Origin: Chrysophaeum taylorii
Lineage: Eukaryota; Sar; Pelagophyceae; Pelagomonadales; Pelagomonadaceae
Reading direction: 5' to 3'
NCBI GenBank assembly: GCA_029834535.1
Contig: JAQMWT010000360.1
Location: forward strand, 124,001-188,000
DNA length: 64,000 nucleotides
Part shown: positions 9,601 through 19,265 of the stretch, piece after piece
How positions within the stretch are numbered: the stretch's first letter is position 1
How the letters are laid out: each line of letters begins with the position of its first letter
Notes under the pieces: model-generated
Database searches by the model: none
Seen by the model: only the letters and a program-made list of their open reading frames with translations
Told to the model about the DNA's origin: nothing
Made by a program: the position numbers and the translations under genes

Positions 9601-10386
9601 CGATAATCATCGACGTCGCAATCGGCTCGTTCTTGTGCTCTCCTTCCGTTCCGCGTTGTCTTCCTCATCATCAACATTATCCTCCACCTCTAGGTAGCGC
9701 GGCTCCACGTCGCTCATCAGACGGAGACCGTCAGCCAAAGTGAATGAATGTGAGGTAAACACGAGATATCGGACACAAAATTTCGGTGAAGTAAAGTGAA
9801 GTGAAGTGAAGTGAAGTGAAGTGAACCATACGAATAACGCGACATTTGGCCGCCTCGCCCGGACCAAATTATGGACGCCTGTTTGGGAGGTCTGGCATCA
9901 TGCTGCAGCCGCTGTTTAGCGTCGTCTCCTCGTGTCTTTTCTTTTCATCACCACACCTGCCGCTACTCTCCCAACTTCTTTCCCCTTGCCCTCTTTGAGC
10001 TCCTTGCGCCACTCCCACTTGCCTTGCTCCACTTTCCCTACCTTGTCCTCTGAGCGTTCTTACTTCACCCCCCCCACCCCCTCTGCGCGAATATCCTTTG
10101 TATTATTGCTGCTTCCTCGTTTCCTTGCGCTCATCCATTCCGGCTCTTTGAGCCTAGGAGTTGCAAACCATAATAATAATTATAATGATGATGATGATAA
10201 TTAAACAACCTCCCTAGAGTAAGTAAACCTTGCATTGAGAACCACCCAAGCGCGCCGAAAGTCAGGGGTAGGGGTGCACCACGTGGTTTTTATGTGCGCA
10301 AACGACGTGCCTTGGGCCCCTCTACGCGCAGCTATATCGCGAAGATCCAATTCGACGGTGTGTAGAAGTTTCTCGTTTATGACTAA
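9376..10386. other. Intergenic, no gene seen; GTGAA microsatellite
   Basis: Includes the second duplication unit to 9600, then a (GTGAA)n microsatellite at 9786-9830 and pyrimidine-rich, low-complexity sequence to 10200. Short open frames here have no recognisable features. Confidence 0.6.
9786..9830. repeat. (GTGAA)n microsatellite
   Basis: Nine pentanucleotide units, one of them GTAAA. A similar pentamer array (GAGGT)n occurs at 29329-29359. Confidence 0.85.
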
Positions 10387-11227
10387 CAAGTGCAGGCCAG
10401 TAAGTTCACCTAGCTCACACCAACTCCTTTGAGCTCGTCGCTCTCGCCTCCGCCAATCTAAGGCGCTTCGATCCGCACACGCCGATAACCTTTGAGTTTG
10501 CTCTAAAAACCCTTTACTCTAAAAAACCCAGTAAGATCACCTGCTCCAACCCCAGTAAGTTCACCTGGTCCCAGTAAGTTCACCTACAGTGCGCGTGTAG
10601 ACGCCGGGAGGGGGCTTATCGGTATTGCGCAGCACGTGTGGGGTAGGGTGGAGTCGTCGACTCAGAAGAGGATATCCTCGGGGTTGCCGATCGACAGAGA
10701 GCCACGTAGAGCTGGACGTGGCAGAAGACGGGCTTCGCCAAGAGGACGCCGACCTCGCGGGGCGTCTGGCCCTGGCTCTTGGTGATCGTTTGGCGTCGGC
10801 GGGCCTTACGGGATACAGGTTGGAGGAGCCTCGGTGACAACGACACGATCGATCATGTATCTGGTACCGTTGCAGTGGCCGTGCGACGGGTCGAGGTTGC
10901 GAAGACTTTAAGCTCGCGATCAAAGTCAGCATGCCGTTGGTTGTCAGGGAGTTCAAAACTCGACTCTTGAGAGCGAGGCGTCGTCTTCCGACCCAGCCTA
11001 GTCAGCCGAAAAGAACTCCGACGCCTCGTCTCCGGGAAAAAAAGGCCGCGGTCATACGCGCGTTGTCAGCATCGACAACATCGTTTCGACGGGGCGTGAG
11101 AATGGCGCGCTGAAAGAGCCGCCGCGGGTCGTGGAAATAGTCTGCGAGGTCGCCGTAGACGGCTTGGAGGATCACTGTCTGTGGCTCGCGCGCCTACCTG
11201 ATCCTTACTCTCGCGCCTACCTGATCC

Positions 11228-14200
11228 TTACCCTAAATCGAGGGACAAACAAACAGAAAAACGGACGTTTCCGGACCCCCCGTGCCGGAAAAAAAAGTAC
11301 CGGCGCCGGAGGCGCCGGCGCCGAAGGCGCCGAAAAGGTGGCGAAAAGGCGCCGAAGGCGCCGAAGGCGCCGAAAAGGTGGCGAAAAGGCGCCGAAGCGC
11401 CGAAGGCGCCGAAGGCCCCAAAGCGCCGAAGCGCCGAAGCGCCGAAGGCGCCGAAGGAGGCGCCGAAGCCTTCGGGGCCGGCGCTGGAGGCGCAAGGCGC
11501 CGAAGGCGCCAGCGGCTTTGGCGGCGCCGGTGACGCCGCCGCCGGAGGCCCTGGCGGCTTTGGCGGCGCCGAAGGCTTTAGTGGCGCCCTCCAGCGCCGT
11601 GGCGGCTTCTCCGACGCCGCCGGCGGCTTTTGTGGTGCCCTCCGGCGTCTCGGCACCTCCGCGCCGCTAAAGCCGCTTCTTCGACACCGGCGGCTCGCGC
11701 CGCGTAGAAGGACCCTTTCGCGGCCTTCTGGCACGAGGCTACGGGGTCGGCCCGAGGTTGCTAACCGAAGGGTGATGCTTTTCTTACTTGTTAATGTCAG
11801 CTTGTTCCCCCGGTCGCGGACGGCCGGCGGCTTAGGGCGGTTCCAGGGCGTGCTCGCGGTGTTCGGATTAGTTGCTGCTCGCGATGCGCGGCCGTTTGGC
11901 AGCGGGGGCGAAATCGGGGTCGAACGTGTCGTCGATCTCCTTTCGGAAATTGTGGAAGTTTGCTCTTGAGATTGGGAAATTCCGGCGGGAGATTCCGGGA
12001 GTTTGGAGATCTGACTGACTCGGTCGTCGATGTAGTTGGCCTTCATGCCGCCCTTCGCTTCGAAGGCCTTGGGCATCGGATCCGATGGGTTCTTGTGCTT
12101 CATATACAACATCGCAAGGTAGCGGCGTACGAAGCCGAGGAGTTTGGTGGCAAGTGCGCGCTTTTTGCCAATTTCCATGTTCGACGATGCCAATCCCTTG
12201 ATTTCGGCGTCGGTTCCCATAAACCTGACATACTTGAGCAGATTCTCGCAGCGTCTCTTGTCCTGGCGTGTCATGGTGGGAGGCAATTTATGTCCTAACC
12301 ACCCGACAACGACATCCACGGCGGCGACGCCACTGAGTTTGTCGAGGTCGAATGAGGGTGCTGCGCTGGAACGCACGAGCATGTTTTTGGCTGTTGGAGG
12401 AGCGGTCGCGTGAGTGCAGGCCGGGAAGACGGAGGGTGGGAGAGGGCCTCGAGATTGCATGACCAAAGGCGGCATGACTGCCGCCGGCGTGGGCGGGGGC
12501 ACGACAACGGCTGTGGGCGCCGGTGCGGGGATTGGTGCATTCACGATCTGCTCGGGCTGAGGCACGACAGGGGCCGGGGCCAAGGCCGGGACCGACGCCG
12601 ATGCCATCGCGGGAGGCGGCGGCGGTGGTGGAAGCGGAGCGACGGGGTTGTGCGCTGCTGGAGGCGGCAGCGCCGGTGGAGGCGGCAGGAGTGGCTGCTC
12701 CGGTGGCTCGATTGGCTGCAGTTGCGGTGGTTGGGCTGGCAGCGCGACTCCAAAGTTATCGAGCAGGCACCCAACCATCATCTGCAGCTGATCGAACTTT
12801 CCGTGGAGTTGATCGAACTTTCCGTGGAGTTGATCGACCTTTCCGTGGAGCTCGCGGTTTTCGTTGCGCTGGCGAGCCATCTCACGATCCTCATCGCCTG
12901 AGATCCAGCGGCCTGTGAGGTGAAGGTTGGCCTCGTCGAACGCAGAGCGAATTTTGCGGCTCCATTGGCGAAGGACGGCGTCGGGCGCGCCATACTGGGT
13001 ACTAAAGATATGATTGACGGCGTCTCGAAGCTTAAGGTTAACGAACAGGAAATAATTGCCGTCCTGCCGCTCGGGGTAGTACATGACGATGCTGGCGAAG
13101 GCCGCCGTGATGAGGCTCCACAGCTTCCCGTCGCGTTGATATTCTTCGGGGTACTGGGTGTCGATCTGAAGCACGGCTTTTATGACATCGACGAGCTTGT
13201 CGGGGTCAACGCCGAGGGCGAGGATGACGTCGATGGACGCCGGCACGGGACCGCGGGGTATTTGGCTCCAAGCCGGCTTGCGCCAGCCCGCGAGGATGAT
13301 AGCGCCCGGCATGACTTGGCAGTTCAACTTCCGGAAGTATTCGAAGAATGCTGAGACAGAGCGAAGCTCGTGTCCCGTCACCATTACGCAGTGCTCGAGG
13401 GCCAACGAGCCGGCAAGATACTCGCAGACACCGTGGCGGAAGCTAGCCGCGGAGGCGTTGTCGGGAGGCTTGTCGTCGCCGCCAGTAATTTCGACGGCTT
13501 CGAAGCTGCGAGCACGCGAGCCTCGGGCCGCCGTTGAGGAATGCGGCAACAGGTCCTTGACGTATCGCCCGATCCTCTTCGCGGAGCTGTCGGTGTTGAC
13601 GAGGTCGGGGAAGAGCCAGCGAGTGCCGTCGTCCTCCTGGACTTCGAGGCGATTGAGGACCATGTTGTCGGCAAAGGACGTAAGAATGCAGCGTTCCCAC
13701 CCGTTCCCCGCAATCCAGGCAGTGAGCTTGGTCTTCGAGACCTTGGACTGCGGCACCGTGATGAACCACGCGTTGAACTGGACGTCGAAGCGTCCCACGT
13801 TTCCTAGCGCCATCCACCTGGGCTCGCTCGATCGAGCCCCTGCCATCCAGAGGCCGTGGATCGTGTGGATGCGCTTGGCGGATTCCTGGCTGCCCTTCCG
13901 AGCGTAGGCCCGGACAATGCGGTCAATTTGGCAAGGGTAGATAGCTGGAGCCATGTGGTCCTCATCTTCGCCCGCCGCCATCGAGCGTTGAGACTTGATG
14001 CGCTGGATGTTGTGGCGTATACCACGATACCAGACGGCCCATTCCGAGCGCGAATCCGAGTTGAGACACATGAAGAAGTCTTTGACGTCCGCCGCCGCTC
14101 CCCGAACGTCGAACCTGGTCTTGGCGGCCCGGAGGACGATGCCCAAAATGTCGAGGATGCTCGTCGTTCCGAGGCTCGTTTCCTCGACGAGATAGAAGGC

Positions 14201-14245
14201 GAAGCGTTCCCAAACCCTGGGCGCCGCCAAGACCGCAACGTCCAC
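11228..14245 (-). CDS. Tyrosine recombinase-like transposon protein
   Basis: An open frame of 1005 codons entered from a GTG. A better N-terminus (MSGAAVPSG, then NAIRHFNAFANG) starts at the ATG at 14388 in another frame and joins this one near the GGGGCCCC run at about 14255-14262, so there is a frameshift or a missed intron. The first 300 codons look like a tyrosine recombinase: core-binding helices (WERFAFYLVEE), the first catalytic Arg in GARSSEPRWMAL, a basic VPQSKVSKTK strand, then SFRHG (second Arg), VTGHE (His) and FFEYF (nucleophile Tyr). A Gln/Leu coiled stretch repeats KVDQLHG/KFDQLHG, then a long Pro-rich linker and a helical segment ending near KGGMKANYIDD. The last 200 codons are read through GC-rich simple repeats and the right inverted repeat, so they may not be real protein. 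The family cuts and rejoins DNA through a covalent Tyr link. Confidence 0.6.
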   Translation of the reverse strand: MDVAVLAAPRVWERFAFYLVEETSLGTTSILDILGIVLRAAKTRFDVRGAAADVKDFFMCLNSDSRSEWAVWYRGIRHNIQRIKSQRSMAAGEDEDHMAPAIYPCQIDRIVRAYARKGSQESAKRIHTIHGLWMAGARSSEPRWMALGNVGRFDVQFNAWFITVPQSKVSKTKLTAWIAGNGWERCILTSFADNMVLNRLEVQEDDGTRWLFPDLVNTDSSAKRIGRYVKDLLPHSSTAARGSRARSFEAVEITGGDDKPPDNASAASFRHGVCEYLAGSLALEHCVMVTGHELRSVSAFFEYFRKLNCQVMPGAIILAGWRKPAWSQIPRGPVPASIDVILALGVDPDKLVDVIKAVLQIDTQYPEEYQRDGKLWSLITAAFASIVMYYPERQDGNYFLFVNLKLRDAVNHIFSTQYGAPDAVLRQWSRKIRSAFDEANLHLTGRWISGDEDREMARQRNENRELHGKVDQLHGKFDQLHGKFDQLQMMVGCLLDNFGVALPAQPPQLQPIEPPEQPLLPPPPALPPPAAHNPVAPLPPPPPPPAMASASVPALAPAPVVPQPEQIVNAPIPAPAPTAVVVPPPTPAAVMPPLVMQSRGPLPPSVFPACTHATAPPTAKNMLVRSSAAPSFDLDKLSGVAAVDVVVGWLGHKLPPTMTRQDKRRCENLLKYVRFMGTDAEIKGLASSNMEIGKKRALATKLLGFVRRYLAMLYMKHKNPSDPMPKAFEAKGGMKANYIDDRVSQISKLPESPAGISQSQEQTSTISERRSTTRSTPISPPLPNGRASRAATNPNTASTPWNRPKPPAVRDRGNKLTLTSKKSITLRLATSGRPRSLVPEGRERVLLRGASRRCRRSGFSGAEVPRRRRAPQKPPAASEKPPRRWRAPLKPSAPPKPPGPPAAASPAPPKPLAPSAPCASSAGPEGFGASFGAFGASALRRFGAFGAFGASAPFRHLFGAFGAFGAFSPPFRRLRRRRLRRRYFFFRHGGSGNVRFSVCLSLDLG
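11285..11690. repeat. GC-rich GGCGCCGAA-type degenerate repeat tract
   Basis: About 400 bp of variable units built on GGCGCCGAA and GCGGCTTTG at the right end of the tyrosine-recombinase element. They read as Gly-Ala-Phe-rich nonsense in the protein frame. Units vary in length, so this is not a CRISPR-like array. Confidence 0.85.
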
Positions 14246-14434
14246 ATCGCTGAAGGGGCCCCGGGCCGGTCGCCTTTGCCGTTGGCGAAAGCATTGAAGT
14301 GCCGAATCGCGTTCGTTCGAGCTCGGTCGCGGTCTCCAGACATTCCTGCGCTCCCGATGGTTCCGCTGGGAACCGCGGCGCCGCTCATGTTTTGTCGATC
14401 CGCGTATATATATAGACTACGTCCGTCGGACTCA

Positions 14435-14542
14435 CCCCGCGTTCGACTTGGCGACCTCCTCGACTTGGTCGTCCACGACTTGGTCGCACCCCGCTTTCGA
14501 CTTGGCGACCTCCTCGACTTGGTCGTCCACGACTTGGTCGCG
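14435..14542. repeat. 54-bp tandem duplication
   Basis: Two near-identical 54-bp units at 14435-14488 and 14489-14542, each with repeated GACTTGG words, just upstream of the recombinase gene and inside the inverted repeats. The position suits a subterminal binding region or promoter, which is inference. Confidence 0.8.
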
Positions 14543-14782
14543 TCCTACGACTTTGGCGCGTCGGACGTTTGGCTCGGCTTTGGCTTTGGCGTCGCATCTA
14601 TATATCCTCACGCTATGCTTTGGTTTGAAAATGCCGCGAACGTTGGGCTTCGCGACTCTTCCCCCGGTCCTTCCCCTCTGGTCTTCCGCATGTAGGAAGC
14701 AAGCACTTCTAACGGACCGTCCGGAAACGTCCGCCCACACAGACAGACAGACAGACAAACATCTGTCGATTAGTAGTTAGGA

Positions 14783-15006
14783 TCTCCGGGAAAAAAAGGC
14801 CGCGGTCATACGCGCGTTGTCAGCATCGACAACATCGTTTCGACGGGGCGTGAGAATGGCGCGCTGAAAGAGCCGCCGCGGGTCGTGGAAATAGTCTGCG
14901 AGGTCGCCGTAGACGGCTTGGAGGATCACTGTCTGTGGCTCGCGCGCCTACCTGATCCTTACTCTCGCGCCTACCTGATCCTTACCCTAAATCGAGGGAC
15001 AAACAA

Positions 15007-15045
<39 letters not shown>

Positions 15046-15066
15046 TCTGTCGATTAGTAGTTAGGA
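14783..15066 (-). mobile_element. Partial Helitron-type repeat, copy B
   Basis: A direct repeat of the last part of copy A (from TCTCCGGGAAAAAAAGG to GTAGTTAGGA) placed immediately after it, nearly identical in sequence. It keeps only the 5' terminal side of the element in coding orientation. Confidence 0.8.
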
Positions 15067-15417
15067 TAACGCCTTGTCAGACGTTAATTAATTTTTTGAC
15101 TCAAATTCTACCTAATCAAAACTTCTAGAGGTGAGAAGACCATAAAAGACTCGTCCGTGAGGTCCCCATGCTATTGCCACACTGGCGGCAGCGCCAAGGG
15201 CGATCTGGGTCTTTATTTTTATAGCCCTCCCCTTCCCCTGACAGACGGGGGCTTACTTACTAACTACTAATTATGGGCCAGCCCAGGGCGTGGGGCGTAG
15301 GCTGATCCTTCACGCAGTGGCGCCTGAGTAGGCTGATCCTTCACGCAGTGGCGCCTGAGATCAGAAGTCGCGGGGCCGAGAGACGAGAGGTGCGGAAAAA
15401 AGGAGCGTCGGGGGACG
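15067..15417. other. Intergenic with a 31-bp tandem pair
   Basis: No gene seen. A perfect 31-bp unit beginning TAGGCTGATCCTTCACGCAG is present twice in tandem (15298-15328 and 15329-15359). Confidence 0.7.
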
Positions 15418-15565
15418 TTGACGCCTGTCGCCATGCGGCGCGGAGACCGCGATTTGACTGACAACCATCTCGTCGTCTTGAACGTTTCCTTCTGCGTCCC
15501 CCGGCAAATAACCCGTCCCGCTGCGAACGTTCCGACTTCCAACTGGCCCGCCCGGGAGGCGAGCA
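15418..15565 (+). repeat. Dispersed repeat R1, copy 2
   Basis: Contains GAGACCGCGATTTGACTGAC and CGTCCCGCTGCGAACGTTCC, both matching the reverse complements of copies 3 and 4. Diverged. Confidence 0.75.
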
Positions 15566-15701
15566 GGTACCAGACGGCAGACGTTTTAATTTTGAATCAT
15601 TTATGGATACATCTCCGGAGTGTGTACAGGGCTTCTACTATGGACGTCGTCGCTTCGCGCGCAAAGCCGGTGCCGGAAGTACGGGGCTATGACGGCAACG
15701 T

Positions 15702-16143
15702 TTGTGGATGCGCGCAGGGTTTTGCGGCTTCGCGAACAACCCAGACCGCATCGCCCAGCTCGATCGCGCCGAGAGACTCGCCTCTTCGGTCTCCGAAATC
15801 ACGCGCATCAAGCAAGCGGAGAGAAAATCGAAAAAGGACGCGCAGCAGGCCAGCCTACTCGACCTCGCACCCAAGGCCGTCGCCATCCTCAGATCCAAAG
15901 GCAACGACGTCACAAAGATCACGGTACGAGAGATCACCTCCATCCTCGGCCGATACTTTGGCGTGGCCGAGCCCAAGGGCGACAAAGCTACGTCTACGTC
16001 AAGAGACCCTGCAGGGCGCCATAGAGGCCAATCCTGACGCCCTCAGCGCGGTCCAGTCGGCCGCCACCGGCACGCTCAGCCCGGACGCCGAGCCCGACGA
16101 CGACGATAACGACGAAAAAATAGGGCGGTCCCTCTATATTTGA
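15702..16143 (+). pseudogene. Remnant of an unidentified protein, probably mobile-element derived
   Basis: One frame gives a helical, charged segment (NNPDRIAQLDRAERL, then KITVREITSILGRYF) to about 15990. A shift by one frame continues sensibly (GAIEANPDALSAVQ) to an acidic tail and a stop at 16143. No start region or known domain is present. The position after repeats suggests the tail of a mobile-element protein. I do not recognise the family. Confidence 0.4.
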
Positions 16144-16305
16144 AGAATGTAGCGAAGTCTAGTAGAACCAGTGTATAATTCCGCAAACTGTTTTTTTAAT
16201 AATAAGCAGAAACAGAACAATATATGTACCTACTGGTGACGCAGCGAGATTTGAATCAGGTCCATTGGTGACGTGGCCAGAATAAAAATTCGCGCGCCGT
16301 GTGCG

Positions 16306-17895
16306 ATGGGGGCGTCGCCCAAGTGGTTGCCCGAAGAGTTTCGATGCCCGCTGACGTTGGATGTGATGGACTCGCCCGTGTTCCTGTGCACCGAAGCCGG
16401 ACGGTCGTTCGAGCGAAAAGCGCTCGAGCGATGGCTCAAGCGACATCCGCGACGCGATCCACTTACCAACGCCGAGTACGCCAAGCCCCTCGCGTTCATG
16501 CCTAACAGAGCACTCAAGGAAGCCATCGAGCGCTGGCAACAGCCGTTACAGCGGACCCGGTCGTCGATCGTCGACGAGCGATGCGAGTTGCAGGCTGCGC
16601 AGCGAAGCCCGTCAACTTTGGCGCTCGCATCGAAGTCTCGCGAGGACGCCTCGCCGTCGCGCGACTTGGGTACGATGGTCGATAAATTTGTTCGAGGGGA
16701 GTCAACCGCGGTGGTCAAAGTACTCAAGCTAGTCGCGACGAACGACGACAACGCCGCCATCATCCTCGCCGCCGAGGGCGTCGGCGAGGCGCTCGCGAGG
16801 GTTATCGCGAGCCGCGACGACACCTCGCTCGCCGCTGCGGGCCTCGTGGAGATTCTGGGGGCTCGCGCTGCCGTCGGATTGGAAGGACTCCTCGAGTGCT
16901 GCGTCGCACCGCTTGTCGCGGCCATCGAAGACACGAGAGAGCCCGATCTCGTTGGCGCGGCGCTGGCGGCACTCCTCGAACTCGAGCCACTCGCGCCCCT
17001 CATGCTGAGGCTGGGCGCCTCGGCGTCGCTCGTCGCGCTCCTCAAGCATTCGGCGCTCGAAACACCCGCGGCGCGGCTGCTGGCGGCGCTCGCGGCGCGC
17101 GCCAGCAAGTCGCCCGAGCTTGCCGTCGCTCTCAAGCCGCTCGGACGACTCGTCGCGGCGCAGAGCCACGGGGCGCGGCGGTTCGCGGCGTCGGCGCTGG
17201 CCGAGGTCGTCGCCAATAATCCGGCGGTATCTCGCGCCGTCGGCAAGATTGCACACATTTTTGAGGGCCTTGACGCGATGCTCAGGGCGCAACGCGACCA
17301 GCCCGAGGATGCCCTCCAGGCGGCGCGGCTCCTCAACTCCCTGTTCGCGGGGACCGAAAACAATATGGTTCTCTACGTGCGCGCGGCGGGCAGCGTCGCC
17401 GGCCTCGTCGGCGTCGTCCAGGACGCCGACGACCTCGATGCCAAGACGCAGGCAGCCACGGCGCTCGCGCACATCGCCGGGTCGAGGCTCGAGTTCCAGC
17501 GCGAGGTCGCCGCGTCTGGCGTCGTCAAGCCAATCGGTCGGCTCCTGCGGGACCGGTGTGGGGCTGACCCTCGCGCCAAGACGGCGGCCGCTCTGTTTTT
17601 CGTTGCTCTTGCTGCTGGCAACTCGGAAAACCAAGGCATCATCGCGACGGAGGGCATCGTCGGCCCGCTCGTCGCCATCCTGCAGCAGCCCCCTTCTGAG
17701 CCCAAACCCATCGTCGCCATCGCGCTCCGGTGGCTCATCGACCACCGTGAGGCGCGGCTCGTCGTCGCCAAGCACCTCGGATTCAAGTGGGTCCTCGTGC
17801 CCCCTTCAAAGGCCGCGGTCGACGCTCGCATCGGCGAGATCCTCCCGGAGCACCGCCCCCAGATGCCCAAAAAGTCGCGCGATGGGACTTATTAA
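16306..17895 (+). CDS. U-box and armadillo-repeat protein (probable E3 ubiquitin ligase)
   Basis: 529 residues from the ATG at 16306 (an upstream GTG at 16273 was ignored). Residues 5-75 form a U-box: WLPEEFRCPLTLDVMDSPV, the FERKALERWL helix, RRDPLT, and NRALKEAIERW. From about residue 130 to the end, Ala/Leu-rich helices repeat every 40 residues or so (for example AATALAHIAGSRLE, KTAAALFFVALAAGN), the look of armadillo repeats. Plant PUB-ARM proteins of this layout use the U-box to recruit E2 enzymes and the ARM array to hold substrates, in the cytosol or nucleus. Complete single exon. The substrate is unknown. Confidence 0.9.
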   Translation: MGASPKWLPEEFRCPLTLDVMDSPVFLCTEAGRSFERKALERWLKRHPRRDPLTNAEYAKPLAFMPNRALKEAIERWQQPLQRTRSSIVDERCELQAAQRSPSTLALASKSREDASPSRDLGTMVDKFVRGESTAVVKVLKLVATNDDNAAIILAAEGVGEALARVIASRDDTSLAAAGLVEILGARAAVGLEGLLECCVAPLVAAIEDTREPDLVGAALAALLELEPLAPLMLRLGASASLVALLKHSALETPAARLLAALAARASKSPELAVALKPLGRLVAAQSHGARRFAASALAEVVANNPAVSRAVGKIAHIFEGLDAMLRAQRDQPEDALQAARLLNSLFAGTENNMVLYVRAAGSVAGLVGVVQDADDLDAKTQAATALAHIAGSRLEFQREVAASGVVKPIGRLLRDRCGADPRAKTAAALFFVALAAGNSENQGIIATEGIVGPLVAILQQPPSEPKPIVAIALRWLIDHREARLVVAKHLGFKWVLVPPSKAAVDARIGEILPEHRPQMPKKSRDGTY

Positions 17896-18209
17896 CTTCG
17901 AACTTATTAACTTCGACTGTCGTAAATCAAGACCAAACGCGGGCAATAATTTGGCCAAAGCGCGAAAGGAAAAGCCAGGAGCGGGGTCGGAAGAACGTGC
18001 ATCGAAGAAGCACAACGGCACCACGAGTGGCAGGCGCCGCAAGGGCACAGGACGATGGGGGACCACGTTGTGTCGCGCCGTCGTCGAGCCCGCGTGCACT
18101 GCGCTCTCCAGGTGGTGGTGTCCTCGCTGCCGCGGAACCGCCCGGGACCCCAGCCCCAGTGGCTCGCTCGGGCCCGCCCTGTTCATAAATCCTCGGTCCG
18201 TTGTGTGGC
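17896..18209. other. Intergenic, U-box gene to CCCH gene
   Basis: 314 bp between tandem genes. It must hold the 3' end of one and the promoter of the next. No further signal seen. Confidence 0.5.
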
Positions 18210-19112
18210 ATGTCGCGAGAAGATGGCGTCACGACGGAGATCGAGCGCGGTGTGCGAAAAATCGCGATTAGTAGCGAGCGAGAAGCTGTCAGGTGTCGAG
18301 GGCATCGTGGCAGAGGCGGATTGTGCCCGTACTGGGCTCGCGGGACGTGCTTGTACGCTCCCGAAGAGTGTTACAGAGACCATCCGGAGGCCGAAGGTAC
18401 GGTGATGTGGCGAGAAAAGAAGTGGAGCGGATGGGTGTACGGCGCTGACTTGGGGGGCGAGGGTGGCATCAGCGAGCGCGAGGCGCTCGCGTACCGCAGA
18501 GTTGCCGTCATCGCGTTGAACAAACTCCGAGAAAAGTTGAAGAATTCGGGCATCGCGGAACTTCAGTACCAAAACGGCCACTCGGGGGCTTTACTGTGGA
18601 CCGCGGTCAGCACAGACTCGGACCTGCCGGGGGCCGTCTACGGCGTCCGACGACTTGTCGAGGTCTTGCTCTACTTCCAGACGGACGCGAGCGTCGACGG
18701 TCCCTCCGCGCTACTTCGGGGCGAAGACCGCGAACGACGGTGGAGACTCATCTGTCGTCACGCCTGGAAGTTGTCGCGCAGCGACGAGAGGGGGCCGGAC
18801 GCGCCTTTGCACTGGAGCGCCCACAACCACCGGAACCATTATCGCTACACCGTCGTCAACCGCCGCACGCTGCTGGAGGTCGTGGGCCGCCTGGCGATCA
18901 TCGTCGACGCGCTGCTGCTCGAGGGGAGTGCAGGAAATAAAAGCTCCGACGATTGCCACTACACGTGCGAAGCGGTCCACGAGGCCTTTCGTAATGCCTT
19001 GAACGCGCCGCCGACCGATCCGGATGATCAAAATGTGAGAAAGAATCAGCGCTGCGACTATCCGACGACCGTCTTCGAGGCCAAACTCCGAGTCCTCCTC
19101 AAAAAAAGATGA
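18210..19112 (+). CDS. CCCH zinc-finger protein of unknown function
   Basis: 300 residues from the ATG at 18210 (the frame opens earlier at a TTG). One CCCH-type finger is visible: C39-x7-C47-x6-C54-x3-H58, in CPYWARGTCLYAPEECYRDH. This spacing is the usual RNA-binding type. The remaining 240 residues are helical and contain many His and Arg (HWSAHNHRNHYRYT) and match no domain I know. The acidic/basic mix and lack of signal or membrane segments suggest a cytosolic or nuclear protein. A role in RNA binding is inferred from the finger alone. Confidence 0.72.
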   Translation: MSREDGVTTEIERGVRKIAISSEREAVRCRGHRGRGGLCPYWARGTCLYAPEECYRDHPEAEGTVMWREKKWSGWVYGADLGGEGGISEREALAYRRVAVIALNKLREKLKNSGIAELQYQNGHSGALLWTAVSTDSDLPGAVYGVRRLVEVLLYFQTDASVDGPSALLRGEDRERRWRLICRHAWKLSRSDERGPDAPLHWSAHNHRNHYRYTVVNRRTLLEVVGRLAIIVDALLLEGSAGNKSSDDCHYTCEAVHEAFRNALNAPPTDPDDQNVRKNQRCDYPTTVFEAKLRVLLKKR

Positions 19113-19265
19113 TGAGAGTCGGAAGAAGAGATCTTACTTGTAGCCGTTGGTGCGAGCGTGGTTGTGTTTAATAACACACGCCAGCCAGTCAAGGTGGGGC
19201 GCAAAAGAGTTCCATCGAACACAAGTGTTGGTGTTTCTACGCTTCGAGGAATCCTAATGCCCCCC

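Larger units (their letters stand above)
11262..14733 (-). mobile_element. Tyrosine-recombinase transposon with short terminal inverted repeats, nested in Helitron copy A
   Basis: 3472 bp bounded by perfect 14-bp inverted repeats (CGGACGTTTCCGGA at 11262-11275 and its reverse complement at 14720-14733). It interrupts the Helitron repeat exactly at its ACAG-rich tract, as shown by the uninterrupted copies C and D. It carries one long gene for a tyrosine recombinase-like protein and no reverse transcriptase. A possible ACAG target duplication cannot be separated from the flanking (ACAG)n. Crypton elements also move by tyrosine recombinase but classically lack inverted termini. Confidence 0.68.
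10387..14782 (-). mobile_element. Helitron-type element fragment, copy A, split by a nested transposon
   Basis: The outer parts 10387-11261 and 14734-14782 together match the continuous copies C (21508-22536) and D (25360-26410). The plus-strand left edge is CAAGTGCAGGCCAGTAA and the right edge GTCGATTAGTAGTTAGGA. In coding orientation (minus) the element thus starts TCCTAAC and ends GCACTTG, followed by a host T in all three copies. The minus strand keeps degenerate PIF1-type helicase pieces (a QTITKSQGQT motif near 10770-10800, then [15 protein letters not shown]). PIF1 helicase plus a 5'-TC start suggests a Helitron, although the end is not the canonical CTRR. Only the last part of the helicase is present, so the copy cannot move by itself. 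Confidence 0.7.

Noticed and set aside
11285-11690. CRISPR-like or satellite array
   Set aside because: Units vary in length and there are no unique spacers; it is a degenerate GC-rich simple repeat.
16306-16345. tRNA-like start GGGGGCGUCGCCCAAGUGGUU
   Set aside because: It is the first codons of the U-box gene; no matching acceptor stem or anticodon arm follows.
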